In this document: positions 39,550 through 40,030 of the stretch, one piece after another | Position numbering within the stretch: the first letter of the stretch is position 1 | Layout: the number at the start of each line of letters is the position of its first letter | DNA from: Mycobacterium sp. | Lineage (GTDB): Bacteria; Actinomycetota; Actinomycetes; Mycobacteriales; Mycobacteriaceae | DNA length: 40,030 nucleotides | NCBI GenBank assembly: GCA_019236925.1 | Contig: JAFAID010000314.1 | Location: 1-40,030, forward strand | Direction of reading: 5' to 3' | Program-made: the position numbers and the translations under genes | Notes under the pieces: model-generated | Database searches by the model: none | Told to the model about the DNA's origin: nothing | Seen by the model: the letters and a program-made list of their open reading frames with translations, nothing else

Positions 39550-40030
39550 ATGTCAACCTCACAGGTTCCGGTTCCGCGCACTGCGATCGTTCCCGCGGCC
39601 GGATTGGGCACGCGTTTTCTCCCCGCGACCAAGACGGTGCCCAAGGAGCTGTTGCCGGTCGTCGACACGCCCGGCATCGAGTTGGTGGCCGCCGAAGCGG
39701 CCGAGGCCGGCGCCGAGCGGCTGGTGATCATCACCTCCGAGGGCAAGGACGGTGTGGTCGCGCACTTCGTCGAGGACTTGGTGCTCGAGGGCACGTTGGA
39801 AGCGCGGGGCAAGAAGGCGATGCTGGCGAAGGTCCGTCGCGCGCCGGGGCTGATCAAGGTCGAGTCCGTCGTGCAGGCCGAGCCGCTCGGTCTGGGGCAC
39901 GCCATCAGCTGCGTGGAGCCGGTGCTGTCCGACGATGAGGATGCGGTGTCGGTGTTGCTGCCCGACGACCTGGTGCTGCCGAGCGGCGTGCTGGAGACGA
40001 TGTCGAAGGTGCGCGCCGAGCGCGGCGGGT
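39550..40030 (+). CDS. galU: UTP-glucose-1-phosphate uridylyltransferase, 5' part (cut by window end)
   Basis: Synthesises UDP-glucose for envelope polysaccharides and glycolipids. About 160 residues are present, with no stop before the edge. The nucleotide-binding signature PAAGLGTRFLPATKTVPKELLPV is at about 15-37, followed by VVDTPGIELVA, LVIITSEGKD, VVQAEPLGLGHA and LLPDDLVLPS, all typical of GalU. The ATG 39550 is near a -10-like TATGGT. Confidence 0.95.
   Translation, partial: MSTSQVPVPRTAIVPAAGLGTRFLPATKTVPKELLPVVDTPGIELVAAEAAEAGAERLVIITSEGKDGVVAHFVEDLVLEGTLEARGKKAMLAKVRRAPGLIKVESVVQAEPLGLGHAISCVEPVLSDDEDAVSVLLPDDLVLPSGVLETMSKVRAERGG

Overview
The window is a GC-rich chromosomal segment of a Mycobacterium. 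Gene content and order from uvrD1 to galU follow the M. tuberculosis Rv0949-Rv0993 region as I remember it, with many GTG starts and three MIRU-type interspersed repeats. Repeats and protein similarity suggest a slow-growing, non-tuberculous species; that is inference. There is no rRNA, tRNA, CRISPR array, prophage or insertion sequence that I can see. It reads as a conserved core segment carrying several lineage-specific genes.

Layout. 1-4.4 kb: a hairpin and a MIRU, then uvrD1 (DNA repair helicase), converging on an M23 endopeptidase/membrane protein pair. 4.4-8.2 kb: a CRP-like site, sucCD (succinyl-CoA synthetase) and, behind a second MIRU, a thiolase-like protein lacking catalytic cysteines. 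8.2-9.5 kb: a minus-strand pair, a small hypothetical protein and an F420-type oxidoreductase with a KstR-type operator in front. 9.7-14.3 kb: the Rv0954-like membrane protein, perM (both linked to cell division in M. tuberculosis), then purN-purH. 14.3-16.1 kb: a divergent esterase and LGFP-repeat lipoprotein, ending in a strong terminator. 16.1-19.5 kb: a MoxR-like ATPase overlapping a VWA protein. 19.5-22.2 kb: a minus-strand overlapping three-gene operon of a WXG100-like protein, a WXG-fused alpha/beta hydrolase and a lipoprotein. 22.3-22.9 kb: a DUF1707 protein.

23.0-31.5 kb is a minus-strand catabolic operon in the order AtuA-like protein, fadE13, (MIRU), accD2, accA2, fadE12, echA7, with overlapping or near-overlapping joints and a TetR-type palindrome at its head. 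Two acyl-CoA dehydrogenases, a two-subunit biotin carboxylase and a glutaconyl-CoA-hydratase-like crotonase resemble the Atu/Liu logic (citronellol or leucine/isovalerate breakdown).

31.7-37.0 kb: rpmF, then the envelope-stress cluster mprA-mprB-pepD-moaB2 with a 19-bp MprA-box-like repeat before mprA and a SigE-type promoter inside mprB, followed by a small ORF and an MscL-family channel with an appended zinc ribbon. 37.0-40.0 kb: a SAF-domain protein and the redox chaperone ruc (minus), a CIRCE-like element between ruc and a divergent membrane-anchored HNH nuclease, 5-formyltetrahydrofolate cyclo-ligase, and the start of galU, cut by the window edge.

The best candidates for under-described biology are the WXG/hydrolase/lipoprotein operon, the MscL-zinc ribbon channel, the MIRU-derived start of the thiolase-like gene, and the dense set of recognisable operators (CRP, KstR, TetR type, MprA, SigE, HrcA). 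Locus-tag comparisons are from memory, not from a search.
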